Shown here: positions 11,101-22,860 of the stretch, in pieces
Position numbering within the stretch: the stretch's first letter is position 1
Layout of the letters: each line of letters begins with the position of its first letter
Assembly (NCBI GenBank): GCA_029204225.1
Contig: MU832185.1
Span: 1 to 64,000 of the forward strand
Source: Diphasiastrum complanatum
Lineage: Eukaryota > Streptophyta > Lycopodiopsida > Lycopodiales > Lycopodiaceae
DNA length: 64,000 nucleotides
Direction of reading: 5' to 3'
Notes under the pieces: generated by a model
What the model saw: only the letters and a program-made list of their open reading frames with translations
What the model was told of the DNA's origin: nothing
Databases searched by the model: none
Position numbers and translations under genes: made by a program

Positions 11101-13952
11101 TAGATATTAAAGATTATTGGCTGGCTTGTTTCGGGATCACGTAAGAGCTATAATTCTTTTCCGGCAACCAGACTGCAACGTCACAGTATCCTCTCGATCA
11201 GCTTCAACACCATCAACTCGCCCATCTATGTTCTCAACCTCTTTCTTTCTAGATAAATTTTCAGGTTCTTTTTTTATCTCGTCTCTCCAATACGACATCT
11301 TGTCAGCTTGAATTCATTTGTCTCCACTGCCTATTCTCCTATCTCGCTTTGTACACTTCTTAAGTCCATTGTCCTCTCCTGTTGCTCTTCCTCGTCATTG
11401 CGTTCAAGTTCTTGAATCACTGGTTCTTGGGTCTATCCTGATTCCCAACAAGTTAAAAAAGTATTGCATTTCAGGAGCAGCCTTTTCTAAAACATTTACC
11501 TTCGTCCTCCATGCGCTCTGATGTTGATAACAAATTAATGCCAAAACCTAAAGAGTCTGAAGCATCGTTTCATATCTAAGAGCTAAGAGAAACCTGTTTT
11601 TTTTTAATTAAAAAAACATTCCGACCCATGGTCCTGGAGTCCTGTTCCTACTGTACTATATTTTTTCCATCTGATTATGCATCATAGCCTCCATGCTGTG
11701 AAGCTCTTCTTGCATGCATTCCATCTTCTCCACCATGAACCCAATTATTTCCGTCATATATCTCATTGGAGCCTTAGGATCATTCTTCTAGTGTATGGTT
11801 CTAAATGAGTTTTCTTTGACAGCCATTGATGCTTCCTTTTTGCACTTGCAATGTACCCACATTTTGTCACAGATCGGTATTGCTCATAACAAGGATTTTT
11901 GTTATGCCGGAAAGACCGTAGAAGCCACAGGCGTACAACTTGTATTCACACTCCTCTTCCCTTTTATATGCAACATAACTTATTAAATTTGCTTAAAGGT
12001 TTTGGCCTTCAATTCTAGACTTTGCAGGCTGTAACCTCACAAAATGAGGTTTTTTTGAAACTCAGCGTAAGGTTAGGGATAAGGAAGAATCCTTTCATAA
12101 TGATCAATGTAGATCCTCAACAAATCTAGTAGCTCATTGAATCTCCACCCTTACAAGTGATCTGCTTGCCTTGCGTAAGAACATTGTTTGACTGCAAAAC
12201 TGCTGCCTACTGTGATCCTTTTGATAATACTCTATTAGCCTCATTTTGTTTTTATCTCACTTTTCTTCGAAGGGCATGCAAGAGAAACACAATATGAATC
12301 GGTTCTGACACTTTTTATAGACCTACTGCTTGGAGCTCTCATGTCTTTAGATTATGTTAGGCCTAAAATAAGGGTCTTGAATCTTCTTTTTGTACATCTG
12401 GCAATTGTATTGCAGTAGGGGCATTCACAGGGGCAGTTACTGGTGCTATAGCTGGTCGAGCAACCAATTGTGGTGTAATTCGTGGAGCAGGCTTGGGAGC
12501 TGTAGCTGGTGCAGTCTTATCAATTGAGTTTTTAGAAGCTTCACGAGCATATTTCAACTCCCAGAATTCGGCATCTCGTTCATCAATGGTTGACACTCGA
12601 ACCCAATTCAATTTTTCTCAACATGTTAAGTCATATTGCACACCATGTGCATGTGTCTGTTATGTGGTCTCTAAATACTGGAAATTGGTTTGCAAATTTT
12701 GTGTGTGGCTTTTTCTTGATCCTTAAAAAGCAGATGTATGCTTTTCTGTGGCAGGCCGAGTTACTCGATGATGTCTTGAGCGGACGATTCATTCAGGAGC
12801 AGATTGGACCAGCTGTGTTAACATCTCATTCCTGGCAGGTATAGTAGCAAGCAAAGTTTGTTCAGTCTTCTTATAAGAACAGATATTGTTACAAAATAGC
12901 AAGGAGTTGTGCAAGTATTGGTATCTTCAGACGTAGTTGACTGTCCTATAGGTTTAGGGTTCAGGGTTTCTGGCATCAGTCAATGTCTCGATTTTTCAGC
13001 CATCTTAGTTGCAAATTTCCACATTCTAGAAATGTACCTTTGGTTGAGGGTTTAGATTTTTGTGCCTAGGGTTTAGGGTTTAGGTTATGTAATTTCCAGA
13101 GCTACCTATTCCTTAACGTTTTCTGGGTCCCATGTTCTGTATGTATATACAGAACGGTTTCGTTCTGCACACATGAAGGTTTTTATTTAATTGATTATCG
13201 TTTTTTGATTTTTTTGCCATAGCCATATATTAAAAGGAACATTCTATATGGAATGTGGGAATATTTTTTCCATTGTTTGTATAGAACACGTTCCATATGC
13301 TGTACAGAATGAGGTTGTTTTATATGACTGGGAAGTATGGTAAGTTCCAAAGTCATATGGTCTGGCCTCAGACATTATTATATGCTAGTTATCAAGCATT
13401 GAGCCATGTTTGCGATCACTTCGTGATCAAAGAGTGTCTAGCTTGAGCAATCATAGATACTGTATACTGAAGTGCTCAATTTCCAGCCTTTTTGAGTTTG
13501 CTAGCAATTTGCATCTCTTTACAGGTTAACATTGACAGCATGACTTATGAAGAGCTATATGAGATGTTTGGACCAGAGGTAGGAGCCAAGGGATATTCAG
13601 AAGCTTCCTTGAAGGAACTTCCGTGGCATGTCATAACACAAGAAGGATTGGATTCATTGGGTGGAGTTTGTTGCACCATTTGCTTGCAGGTTTGCCATGG
13701 GACATTGCTTTTACACACAGTACCCTAAACCTGCAATCATTAAAAAACAAATGCTTCTCTGCTTTAAATAGTTGATACAATTCCTTTCTATTCATAGATT
13801 TATTTTTTTTTCCACATGATTTGCAACAGGATTTGCAGCCTGGGGAGATTGTTCGGTGCTTACCACTTTGTGAACACAGTTTTCACTTGGATTGTGTTGA
13901 TAAGTGGCTATCTCGACATGGTTCATGTCCAATATGCAGACAGCTTGTTTGA
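8110..13952 (+). CDS. RING-H2 E3 ubiquitin ligase, NEP1-interacting-protein-like, with N-terminal RanBP2-type zinc finger
   Basis: Five exons: 8110-8431, 12416-12588, 12755-12838, 13525-13689, 13830-13952. All introns are GT-AG and all phases fit (867 nt, 288 residues). Residues 15-34 match the RanBP2 zinc-finger pattern exactly (W15, C17-x2-C20, N24, C31-x2-C34). Residues about 91-150 are a Gly/Ala-rich hydrophobic stretch ([13 protein letters not shown], then [13 protein letters not shown]) continuing into EASRAYF, the hallmark of NIP-like proteins and probably a membrane segment. The C-terminus is a complete C3H2C3 RING: C243, C246, C262, H264, H267, C270, C281, C284, with the family signature [17 protein letters not shown] membrane-anchored E3 that recruits E2 enzymes is the family expectation. 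The ATG at 8110 follows an in-frame stop at 8098. Intron 1 (about 4 kb) holds a gypsy fragment. That exon 1 belongs to this gene rests on splice phase and on the hydrophobic segment continuing across the junction. Confidence 0.9.
8766..8806 (+). repeat. 20-bp tandem duplication in intron 1
   Basis: CACCAAGAGTTGAATAGTAA occurs twice, head to tail, with one base between. It lies in repeat-derived intron sequence. Confidence 0.85.
8915..9051. repeat. 137-bp inverted-repeat element in intron 1
   Basis: It begins TGTTACAAACCTACTTATTG and ends in the near-complement, GAGTAACTAGGGTTTGTAACA; the arms are about 30 bp and imperfect. The flanking pentamers are ATCAG and ATTAG, a near-match to a 5-bp target duplication. 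It could be a small foldback or MITE-like insertion, or the edge of an LTR of the gypsy fragment next to it. Confidence 0.5.
9056..9689. other. Intron 1 sequence, unrecognised
   Basis: It lies between the inverted-repeat element and the gypsy fragment. It contains a short direct repeat CCTAGTAACTGG (about 9600 and 9641). ORFs on both strands have no recognisable motif. Confidence 0.5.
9690..10595 (-). mobile_element. pol: Ty3/gypsy pol fragment (RNase H end to integrase), antisense in intron 1
   Basis: On the minus strand, from high to low coordinates: the end of RNase H ([18 protein letters not shown]-like text, about 10500-10595); the H2C2 zinc-binding region of integrase ([25 protein letters not shown]; about 10090-10260); then the integrase core in one open frame from 10026, with [29 protein letters not shown] and [15 protein letters not shown]. 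This gives the first two Asp residues and the Glu region of a DDE integrase. After VRRQ, near 9690, similarity ends abruptly. Frameshifts upstream show it is dead. The same family is present in the phosphatase gene at 44045-45062. Confidence 0.9.
10596..12415. other. Intron 1 remainder with possible transposon coiled-coil scraps on the minus strand
   Basis: Minus-strand frames at 10717-11058 and about 11660-11775 ([16 protein letters not shown], then [11 protein letters not shown]) read as charged, coiled-coil-like text, such as occurs near the N-terminus of gypsy gag. This is compositional evidence only. The acceptor TTGTATTGCAG ends at 12415. Confidence 0.35.
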
Positions 13953-14870
13953 TATTTTGTACGGACATCTGTTGGGTGACATCTAGCTGTATTCACATGC
14001 TTATAAAGCTAGCAATTAAATGGAACTACCTTAATTTGCTAAATATTTACAGACTGTATAAAAGAAATTCACATTTTACTTTTGCGCATGATTTTTGCTG
14101 CTAAATTTAAGCTGTTCTTTGCAGCAATGCATGCCTGTTTTCTTTTTCCATCTTCAGAAGTCTGCCTAAACTTCTCTAGCTGCTCATTGGTTTTCAAGTG
14201 CAATGTGGTTTTACAGTATTGTGTGATAGAAGTGGAGTGAAATCTCTAGCAACTTTGTATCTGGCCTGGAATCTGTTTTTGATGGCAACTTCTTAAAGCT
14301 GTTAAAACGCAGCGTGTAAGTTTTTCTAATGGGACTTGTTTGAGGGCATTGTCCAGGTAGCAAAATTCCATGCCTATGCTAGATTATGTTGATGACGAGC
14401 ATATCCAAGTAGGCTGCATATGTCAAACTTTTGAGTATGAAATTTTGGCTTCATCATGCTACATGAAAGATTTTATATTATTGTTTGAATAAGGATGGCA
14501 AAATGTTACTTCACTCTTCTTCAAGTGACTCGGGTTTTTTTTACCTATAATTGTTCTTTTTCTTGGTTGGAAGTACTGACAAAAAATCAGCATTTCTTGC
14601 ATGTTAAAATAACCCTGAATCTGAAGTATGTGAACATTTGCCACTTGTCATTTGACTTAAAATGTATCCTTTGATTAGACAAATGGTGCAAACAGAAAAT
14701 CTGATCTCAATGTATGAGCTATTACTTTCCTACTAGAATTTTGGGTTCAGTATCCTTGAATTGCCAACCTACGTGTTCTTGTTTTTCTTATGGACAAGGA
14801 AATTGTAAGATGAAATACGAAGAACTTTATAGTCACAATGGTACAAACCAACTTGACATAGCAGCATGTG
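13953..14870. other. 3' flank of the RING-H2 gene
   Basis: AT-rich sequence after the stop codon, probably including the 3' untranslated region. No further ORF of interest and no recognisable poly(A) site that I would commit to. Confidence 0.5.
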
Positions 14871-14872
14871 TG

Positions 14873-14875
<3 letters not shown>

Positions 14876-14959
<84 letters not shown>
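14876..14959. repeat. (GA)n microsatellite, 84 bp, pure
   Basis: Uninterrupted GA dinucleotides. Glu/Arg-rich and Leu/Ser-rich frames across it are artefacts. Confidence 0.98.
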
Positions 14960-14962
<3 letters not shown>

Positions 14963-15286
14963 CTAAAGCTGAAACTGATGATGAAAGTAAGGCTGGAATT
15001 GAATCTAAAACTCAATTGACTCAAATCAATTGAGAATCAATGCATGAATCCACAAAGAGTCATCTCTCTATCTTTTGCTGTAGCTTGTTGTTTTCAATTC
15101 TTGATGGTGGAGCTTTATGATGTGAGTAAAACAGTGTCCAAGAGGAATGTGGTCTCCTAGACGAAAATAGACTTGAGACTCCCTTCATGTCTCTGAAGTT
15201 TTTTGACAAAGCATTTTCAGGATCCCGATTTGTGATGATCGTCTACGCTATCAAAGGGAAAGGCAAGTTCTTGTATATGACAAAGG

Positions 15287-15613
15287 TTGAATTTTTACTC
15301 ATTCCTCACTTCAATAAATTTTGGTCTCTTAGTAGTGTGGGGACATATGGTTTTTGCCTCTAAGAAAATGAAAAATTCATCTGATTGGGTGGGGTTATAT
15401 AAAACAATGTTGCCAAACAAACAAGGTGATATGCGTGAAGATCAATTATTTGTTTCTTCAAAACATTGCGACTATAAATATGAATTTCACGAAAACATTA
15501 CTGATACCAAAGGAGTTTATAACGACATATATGTAGTGAATCGAACACCTAAAAATGCATATTTTGTGCCTTTCAAAATGACGGATAGCTCTGAAGTAGC
15601 CTACATGCTCTAG
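15287..15613 (+). CDS. Hypothetical small protein, 108 residues
   Basis: An open frame of 108 codons with protein-like composition over its last 80 residues (DWVGLYKTMLPNKQGD, then YNDIYVVNRTPKNAYF, VPFK), rich in Lys, Asp and Tyr and not low-complexity. I do not recognise a domain. DWVGLY recalls the start of SKICH-type folds, but the rest does not fit. There is no clear splice context, and the first 20 residues lie in AT-rich sequence, so it may be a decayed gene or transposon fragment rather than an expressed gene. Confidence 0.3.
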   Translation: MNFYSFLTSINFGLLVVWGHMVFASKKMKNSSDWVGLYKTMLPNKQGDMREDQLFVSSKHCDYKYEFHENITDTKGVYNDIYVVNRTPKNAYFVPFKMTDSSEVAYML

Positions 15614-17850
15614 AGAATGTCTACAAATCACATGGTTCAGAGGTTTAACCATGTCTTTTATCTTCTTAATCTAGAGACTAGTGGACAAATTGAGCAAGTT
15701 AATCAATGGTTGGTGGAAAATCATGTAGAACATTGTATTTTTGACCAATGGGTAAATTGAGCTTAGTGAAAATCATCTAGACCATAGTATTATTCACCAC
15801 TAGACAAATTTTGTTGTGCCTCAAAAATTCCTTACTCTAGTCAATAGTTTTTACGTGGCAATTGATTCGTTATAACTCTGTAGTTTTGCGATCAATTCAA
15901 GGTGTTATTGAAGATAGAAACATTAGCTAATGAGCCTTGTCACGACTTAGCAACGCTAAATTAATAGTCATTGATCTCTGGTCAACATCATTTATGATTG
16001 ATATATGATGTCTTTGAAAAGGATGGCATTGGAGAATTTGTTAGTTTATATGTTTTGGTGGTTGCTTGGGTCCCCTTAGTTCATATGGTCGAGGCCCAAG
16101 CATAGGCTTGCTCATCCATTTTGGTACCCCTCGAAATATTGTTTCAAGTTCTTCTCTATCAACTATGTTATTAGACACGAATTTATTGCAAACTTCCTTC
16201 AACACTATGAATGAATCCATAAAAATAGTTGAATATAATTTGCATTAGCAATGATCCATTGTGAATGTAATATTTGACATTGTCTTCCAATTGATCTTTT
16301 GAACATTGATTGATCCATGCATGGAAGTTATGGCTAGTAAAGGCAAAATATAATCTAATAAAGCTTGTAATAGAAAGTATAATGCTAAGTTCAAGCCCTT
16401 AATGAGACCTTTGTGTTACTATCTAACATGTATAATAGTTCACTATACCTAATTGTTATTACATAAGTCTTTAGTACTTGCAATTTGAGTAGTGGACATT
16501 GTGACTCCCTATCTACTGGTATTAGACAGCTCTTCAATTGATGTTTGAAAATTTCTTGTAATAGATCATGTATGAAGAGAGCATGATATAGAGCAACTAG
16601 AATTCTTTCATTGAAGATAAATTGTCTTACCCCAATATTGAGAGAAAATTGAATCCTCTTCAAACCCCGCATAATTTGACATAAAAAGTCACCATTTCAA
16701 CGATTTTCTTGCTAATTTAGAGGCATTTTTTGTTGCATGTTGTTGAGTGTGAATGAGGGGCAAATTAGAAGTAGGAGTGATTGTCCACCATTGCTGCCTA
16801 AGATTGTTGACAAATAGGAGAAAATTTGCAGACTCATCTTTAATCATATTGCAAGGAAATTTCCTCACGGGTTGCTCTTGCTCTCAATTATGGAGAGATG
16901 CCCTTCCAATTTGTTTTGTTTTGTTTTGAAGCCTTCAAGAATATGCTTAGGTGGCCGATACCTAAGATGAGAAATGAAGGTTAAGAAAATTTCACCTTGA
17001 AGGGCTCAAAAGGAGAGGTCCAAATTGAAAGATGAAGGGTCTCGAAAGACAAAATGCAACAAAAAAAATCATCAATCTTTTGTTTTTGTTTTAAGTTTAG
17101 TTCATTTTGTCTGAAACTCAATGGGGTGATCAAGGACAATTCTTAACCACTTATAGGTTTATCCCTTTGTGTCAAAATTACAATTATAAAAAACAAAAGA
17201 ACAACTAATATGAAGAAACGTGGCGCAGTTTGTTCCCACTGAAAGAGACAACCGCAAGCACAGTTTATTCCCATAGAAGATGACAGTAGCAACTAACTAG
17301 CTTTTAGCGTAACCATTAGTTTACAAGAATATTTTAGAAGAAAGTGTTTTGGAGAATATATATGTGCCCACAAGGAGCACAGAATGAGAGAGAGTAAGAG
17401 AGAAAGACAGAGAAGAAAACTGTAGGACTTGTACGTTGATCTACGACAAGCTTTGTATTCTTTTCCCAAAAATATTTTGAGTAAATAGATCGTTCTTGTC
17501 AGGTTTTCTACTGTGCATGGAAATGTGAATGCCATTTTATGTATGTACTACAGTTCTGATAAGTCAATGACATTGTTCTTGCAATCAGAATTAGGTTGCA
17601 AGTTCGCGGCTTGAAAAACTGAACGTCTAAAATTTTGTCGGGTTTTTTGCATTTTTTGCATTTTCTCTTCTTCGGGTTTTCACATTTCTGAAAGAGGTTA
17701 AAATGTGCAAATGTGCATAGATTCACTGACTATCGGGTTTTTCATAATTTTCGTATTTTTCACATTTTCCGAAAAATGCGACATAAGCACGCTTCCGAAT
17801 CCTTGGCATTCCTAGCTGCAACTGAGGTCGAAACTATTAGTCCGCTTCGG
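15614..17850. other. No gene recognised
   Basis: AT-rich intergenic sequence. The part from about 17150 to 17850 precedes a copia primer site and gag and may be a degraded LTR, but I could not define its edges. Confidence 0.45.
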
Positions 17851-18435
17851 TGGTATCAAAGCGCTGCAGACTAGTAACAAGGACATAGATTATCAAATGA
17901 TAGCAAACCTACAACAAAAAGTTGTGAGCGTGTTCGATGGCAGCAACTATGCTATCTGAAAACACAAAATGAAGATGTTACTCAGAGGAGAAGGCTTATG
18001 GAGCATAGTAGATGGGACAAAAGTAAGGCCGTAACAAAATCCGATTGAATGGAGAACGAGGAATGATAGAGCAATGACGCTTATCACTCTATCATGATGA
18101 CCACAGTGGACTGTGAAACCAACCATGAAATGTGGGAAAGGCTACAAGCCAGACATGAGCATATGACAAGTGCAAAGATCTTGCATCTCAACAACCAACT
18201 TCTGAACATGAAGTGGGATGGCAGTGATCTGGACAAGCATGCTGGGAAGATGAAGGCCATCTTCAATCAACTAGCAGTTGCAAATCAAAATCATGCTATT
18301 CCACCAAAGCAACAGTTCTTACATTTTATAAGGACTCTACCATCGTCCTACTACAGTCTAAGGTCAATACTCATGAGGACGCTTGATATGACATTCAGCG
18401 ACGCTCTAAAATTGTGGCAGATGAAGTCATCATGA
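17851..18435 (+). mobile_element. gag: Ty1/copia 5' fragment: primer-site-like sequence and gag
   Basis: TGGTATCAAAGCG at 17851-17863 is one change away from the TGGTATCAGAGC primer site used by plant copia elements. A gag frame follows: FDGSNYAI, then an in-frame TGA at 17957 where Trp is expected, then KHKMKMLLRGEGLW. After a frameshift (about 18080-18093) it continues open to 18435 with MWERLQARHEHMTSAKILHL and FLHFIRTLPSSYYSLRSIL, typical of the copia gag (UBN2-like) domain. The zinc knuckle and all of pol are absent. Confidence 0.8.
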
Positions 18436-18462
18436 GAGATCATTCGAGCACTAAGTAGACAA

Positions 18463-19267
18463 GGTGGATCAAGGCGGTAACCCAGTAAAACACAAACCCG
18501 ACCAATGGGCCAAGCGGTGCACGCACACGAAAAAAAAAATGAGTGCTTTGTGCATTGAAACAGGTTGAAAGAAGAAGAAATGAGGACCGACAAAAAAGAG
18601 AAGCGAAACATGAATCGGCAGAGTAATGGAGGAAGCATTAAGCAGGTTAAAAACATTGCTAAACTTAAAAGCAAAAACCAAGGAGCTCTTAAATTGGAGG
18701 GGAGAAGTGAGGAGAACCTCTGAGGCACCCAACTTGTGCTGAAATGAAGTAGGAAACAATTGGCAACTAGTGTTTCAAAACTGGTGAAGAACTTGAAATT
18801 AGAGATGATGAACTGGTTAATGAAGTCTTTAAAAGCGGGAGGATCAGGAATGAAGGCACCGAAGAATAAGGCGATCAAAGTGTTGGGAAAGAGAATATTG
18901 GGAGACCGAGAGGGCTTCAAGGTCAGGAAGAAACAAGAGAGGAGAAATCGTCTGACATCTTGCTAGGATCTTTAGAGACGGTAACTTTTTTGAGAACAGA
19001 CCATTTATCCAAAGCGGGAAGGGAAGCTAGATAGACAGGCTGGTCTTTGAGGGCATCCACAAAGCTGCGGGGAGCAAGGACAGATGCAGGGAAAGGAAGA
19101 AGACCCCTTGAGTAAACATGCAAGTTATTAGGTGCACTAATAAAAGGAGGGATAGAGTCATTAACCACCGAAGGAGGGATAGAGTGCTTGAACCTGTTAA
19201 GAAGAGAAAAAGGAGCTGGCTTGGGACGAAAGAGAGAATGAGCGCGGGAAGGCCTGTTGGAGGCCAT
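18463..19267 (-). pseudogene. Decayed LINE-type ORF1 (DUF4283-like), minus strand
   Basis: The minus frame from 19267 opens with an ATG and reads ALKDQPVYLASLPALDKW and further ordered, protein-like text. After a frameshift near 18920 it continues with NILFPNTLIALFFGAFIPD, FKFFTSFETLVANCFLLHF and, after another shift, TLPIHVSLLFF. The pattern of a small hydrophobic fold ending in a 'lPiWVsLPg'-like phrase resembles the DUF4283 domain at the start of plant LINE ORF1. I infer a LINE relic; reverse transcriptase is not seen next to it. Confidence 0.45.
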
Positions 19268-19309
19268 AGAAACAAGAGACCAAGGACAAGAAAAATATGC
19301 AAACTATGA

Positions 19310-22280
19310 AAAGGGCAAGACTAGCGTGAACTCAGAAGGAAAGGGAAAACGAGATAGCAACATGCACAAAAGCAGAGACAGGCTGCAAGAAGTGTTAAAA
19401 AACACTGGTGGAGCAAGAGAAGAATAAACCAATGCTAAATACCACTGCTATGTAACAAAAAAACACAGGGTGGAGGAGGCTGCAACAGAAAGCCTTCAAT
19501 CAATCTAAGTCACACAAGGCTGAGGGAGCCTCACCATAGCCACAGAGATGGATAGAAGAACAAAAGACAGCAGTGGAAAGAGAATAAGCCACACAAGAGT
19601 CCCTCTCAAAGCAGAAAATGCATCAGCATGTCGCAGCCTATCTCTGCCAGTTCCGCCCTACAATTCTTGCCGTCTTTTGATGTCTTCCTTATTAGCACTC
19701 AAAGTTTATAACTTGTTTATCGAATTAATCAACTATATAGCCATGAAATACTTCATGAAGATGCATGCCATGCCTAGATAACTCCTTACTCTTCTCATAC
19801 TATAACTCAAATAAACATAACCATTCATCCGAAGTCATGTGCATGTCAAAGTTGAAATGTCATATAAAATTCTTATTCTCATTTACATGTCATTTTTTTA
19901 TTGTCTATTTGCAGATGGTAGCAAATTCTAGGCATTGAATCTAATTCCTAGAGAAAAAAACAAATTTTGCTAGAGCTTGCTCATTAACTCAACATTCCTT
20001 TTATTGACTATTTCTTGAGGCAGTCCATGCATTGCAAACATTTTGTGAAAATATATATTTGCAATTTGAGAAGCAATAAAGGTAGTCTTTGATGGAACAA
20101 CATATCTTATCCACACTTTCCACTAAATAAGGATGCTATTCCACCAATCCATAGTTTTTGTTGGCAATCTCATGATAAAATCCATGGCCATATGGATCCA
20201 TTTACCTTGATAGGTTGAACAAATATAAGATGAGTACAAAAGTGGGACCTACAAGATTACATAAGGCTGTATACAAGTGGTGGACCCAAGTGTAGTTACT
20301 AGGTACTAGGTCCTTGTTGGACAAGCCATGCCAAGGTTGCAACATGGTGGGAAATATGATTTTTTATTCATGTTTTTTTTAAAAAAAATCCTAAATTCTT
20401 ATTTGAAACAAAAAATTGAACTTGATTTCTTTTTTTTGGGTAATTTACAAATTTAAGACAACTTAGTTTGAAAGCCAAAACATAACTAATTGATACCAAT
20501 TCTAATATATGTGATTATTTTATTTCAGCTAGTTGTACAAAAACATCAATTGCAACTCACTTGAGAAGTATATGTGGGAGCATGAATGCAGGGCAATAAC
20601 TTATGTGGGAGAGATGTACATGTGGGTTTTTGCCATGAATAGATCTTGACCATTGCATATGAAAACATCATGGACTCTAGCCTTATAACTTTTACTAACA
20701 TGGTTAAAAAAAGTGGCTTCTTATAGTTGAAAAGAGATCCTAACGATGGACCTTGAGCTATTTTTTTGAATTGTGCTGGATGAGAATAAATGGGATTCAA
20801 TCAACATCACTCAATCTCCTTGCTTATCTACATTGTGCCCTTCACTGTCAATGTCTTCAAACATGGAGGCTGCTTGGTGCTAGTGCTTGGCTGGCTAGGT
20901 TGCGAGGTTCTCCTTTATCCATTTGATTAGACAACAAGTTGCAAATAATCATGATAGCCTCAAATACTTCAATAAGATTATCATGTTTGATGCTTTTAGA
21001 CCACCAATTTGGATAAGGATAATATGTCTCTTTCGGCTCGTGATAGCAAAATATGTTATATCCTTTAGTAGAAATAAATTTAGAAATTTTGTGGCAAGAC
21101 ATATACTATAGATTATAGAATGCACTCTTCTGAACATTAGTCCATTCTAAACACGTCTTTTAGAATTGTGTTCCCAACCAATGTAATGTAAATTATAAAA
21201 TTCATTCTCCTTGATGTTAATCAAATATAAATACATGTGTTTCTCTTTATCAAAAATTATTCTTTTGATTTTTTTTGTTTCTACTTGTCTTGGCCTTTCA
21301 AAATTTGTGGGTCTTAATTATTTGATTTGTTGAATCCTTAGAAGTAAAACCACACGTGTTCTTTTAATTTGTTGAACACACATGTTACATAGATGTTACT
21401 AGTGTGTTGACTTGTGTGTGAATCCTTCGAATTGAAACCACACATGTTCTTCTAATTTGTTGAACACACATGTTACATAGATGCTAGTGTGTTGACTTAT
21501 GTTTGAATCTTTAGAATGCCAACCACACAAGTTTTTCTATTTTTTATCCAATTTATTTTTTATCATTGACATTTTTGTAGAGGAATGGATGTTGTGGTTC
21601 ACTTGAGAGTGAACATTAGATAAAGCTTCATAGATTGTAAGTCCAAATATATGCTTAGATCACATGGTGGGCTTGGACACATTAAAAATTAGATATCCAA
21701 AAGTGCAATAGTATAGGCTTTGTTCAATTAGATGTTATGTTTGCGATAAACGCATCTTATTTATATCAAGCATTACAAAATCATCATTTTTTAAAAGTGA
21801 ACTTCTACAAGACATCATATGTTTGAGAGATACATATTTCAGACAAGGAGCTTAAGAAGCTAATAATAAACAATCTTTTTTTGGATAAATATATTTTTGT
21901 AGTTTGATAATTTTTAGATTTAACAATGATGCAAATATGTACTTTTAAATGTGAAAAATACAAAAAGCCATCTATGTTGAGTTTAGGGGCATTACAAATT
22001 TTCTTTGTTACCATCTATGTGTAAGCTAGTGATAGGGCCATTTTTGGCTCAGGAGGCAAAATAGTCAAGTACACATGTATCTCCATAATTAGACCAAAAG
22101 TGATTTGTGATGTAGCTCGAGTTAGTTAGGCTCACTGTAGTGGGTTTATTTCCTATCCTATCCCCAACCCAATATCCAAGCACACAAGCATCAAGGAGAT
22201 GAAAGTAGTTGTCATGCGGAGGTTTGATCCCGTGAGAGTGATAGTATATCTCAAAATTCAGCATGTATGGAAGATCCACA
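19310..22280. other. No gene recognised
   Basis: AT-rich sequence without domain-bearing ORFs on either strand. The only internal structure I see is the 85-88 bp tandem repeat at 21332-21535. Confidence 0.5.
21332..21535 (+). repeat. Tandem repeat, 85-88 bp unit, about 2.3 copies
   Basis: Units start GAATCCTTAGAAGT (21332), GAATCCTTCGAATT (21420) and GAATCTTTAGAATG (21505). They share AACACACATGTTACATAGAT and GTGTGTTGACTT. Confidence 0.85.
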
Positions 22281-22289
22281 TCTAACTCT

Positions 22290-22860
22290 AACATCCATTA
22301 ACACTACAACCATTAACCCTAAGATCCACAATGATAATAGCTTAATAGCAAGTCCAATAATATTCAGATCCAACAATTAGCAAATACAACAAAAGCATGA
22401 GAGACGGAGGAATAGAGATAGAGAGCAAGGACATTCACAAGTCCATTCCATAAGAGAACCAATCTGCTTGCATCGAAATGAAGATGGAACATGTACAATC
22501 ATTCGAAATTGCTACTTATATAGGAAAGGAGATGTGCGCCCCGATTCCTATTGACTAATTCTTACCTCCCTAACTATTCATATTTAAAAAAGAGTGGGAA
22601 CCCATTCAATAATTGGAGGGAATAAATTTGAACTTGAATTTGAACCAATTTTGGTGGGAGACCCAACTTTATTGACTAACTTGACATTTAGGCCCGTGAC
22701 ATTAAAAGTCTCGCAAAAATGCATAAAGTCCTTTTATTGACTTTCTAATTATCAAATAACTATGTGATCATTGGGTTGGACTTACACACGCAGGCTGCCA
22801 AATCTCTCTCACTTATTAACTAGGGTTAGGATTGCCTTGGGATCCGCAAACCCTCCAACA
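22290..22860 (-). repeat. Putative LTR (minus strand), unidentified family
   Basis: On the minus strand it starts TGTTGGAGGGTTTGCGGATC at 22860 and has a TATA motif (CCTATATAAGTAGC) near 22510-22525. The first 130 bp recur at 38337-38470, and both copies stop exactly at the TGTTGG edge, as expected for an LTR terminus. The inner end is not defined. Confidence 0.5.

Noticed and set aside
12363-12611. Minus-strand 82-codon ORF
   Set aside because: It is the shadow of exon 2 of the RING gene; the plus strand encodes the conserved [13 protein letters not shown] segment with correct splice sites.
13060-13090. Telomere-like TTTAGGG repeats
   Set aside because: Only about 2.5 perfect copies among degenerate AGGGTTTAG text in an intron; too short for a telomere remnant.
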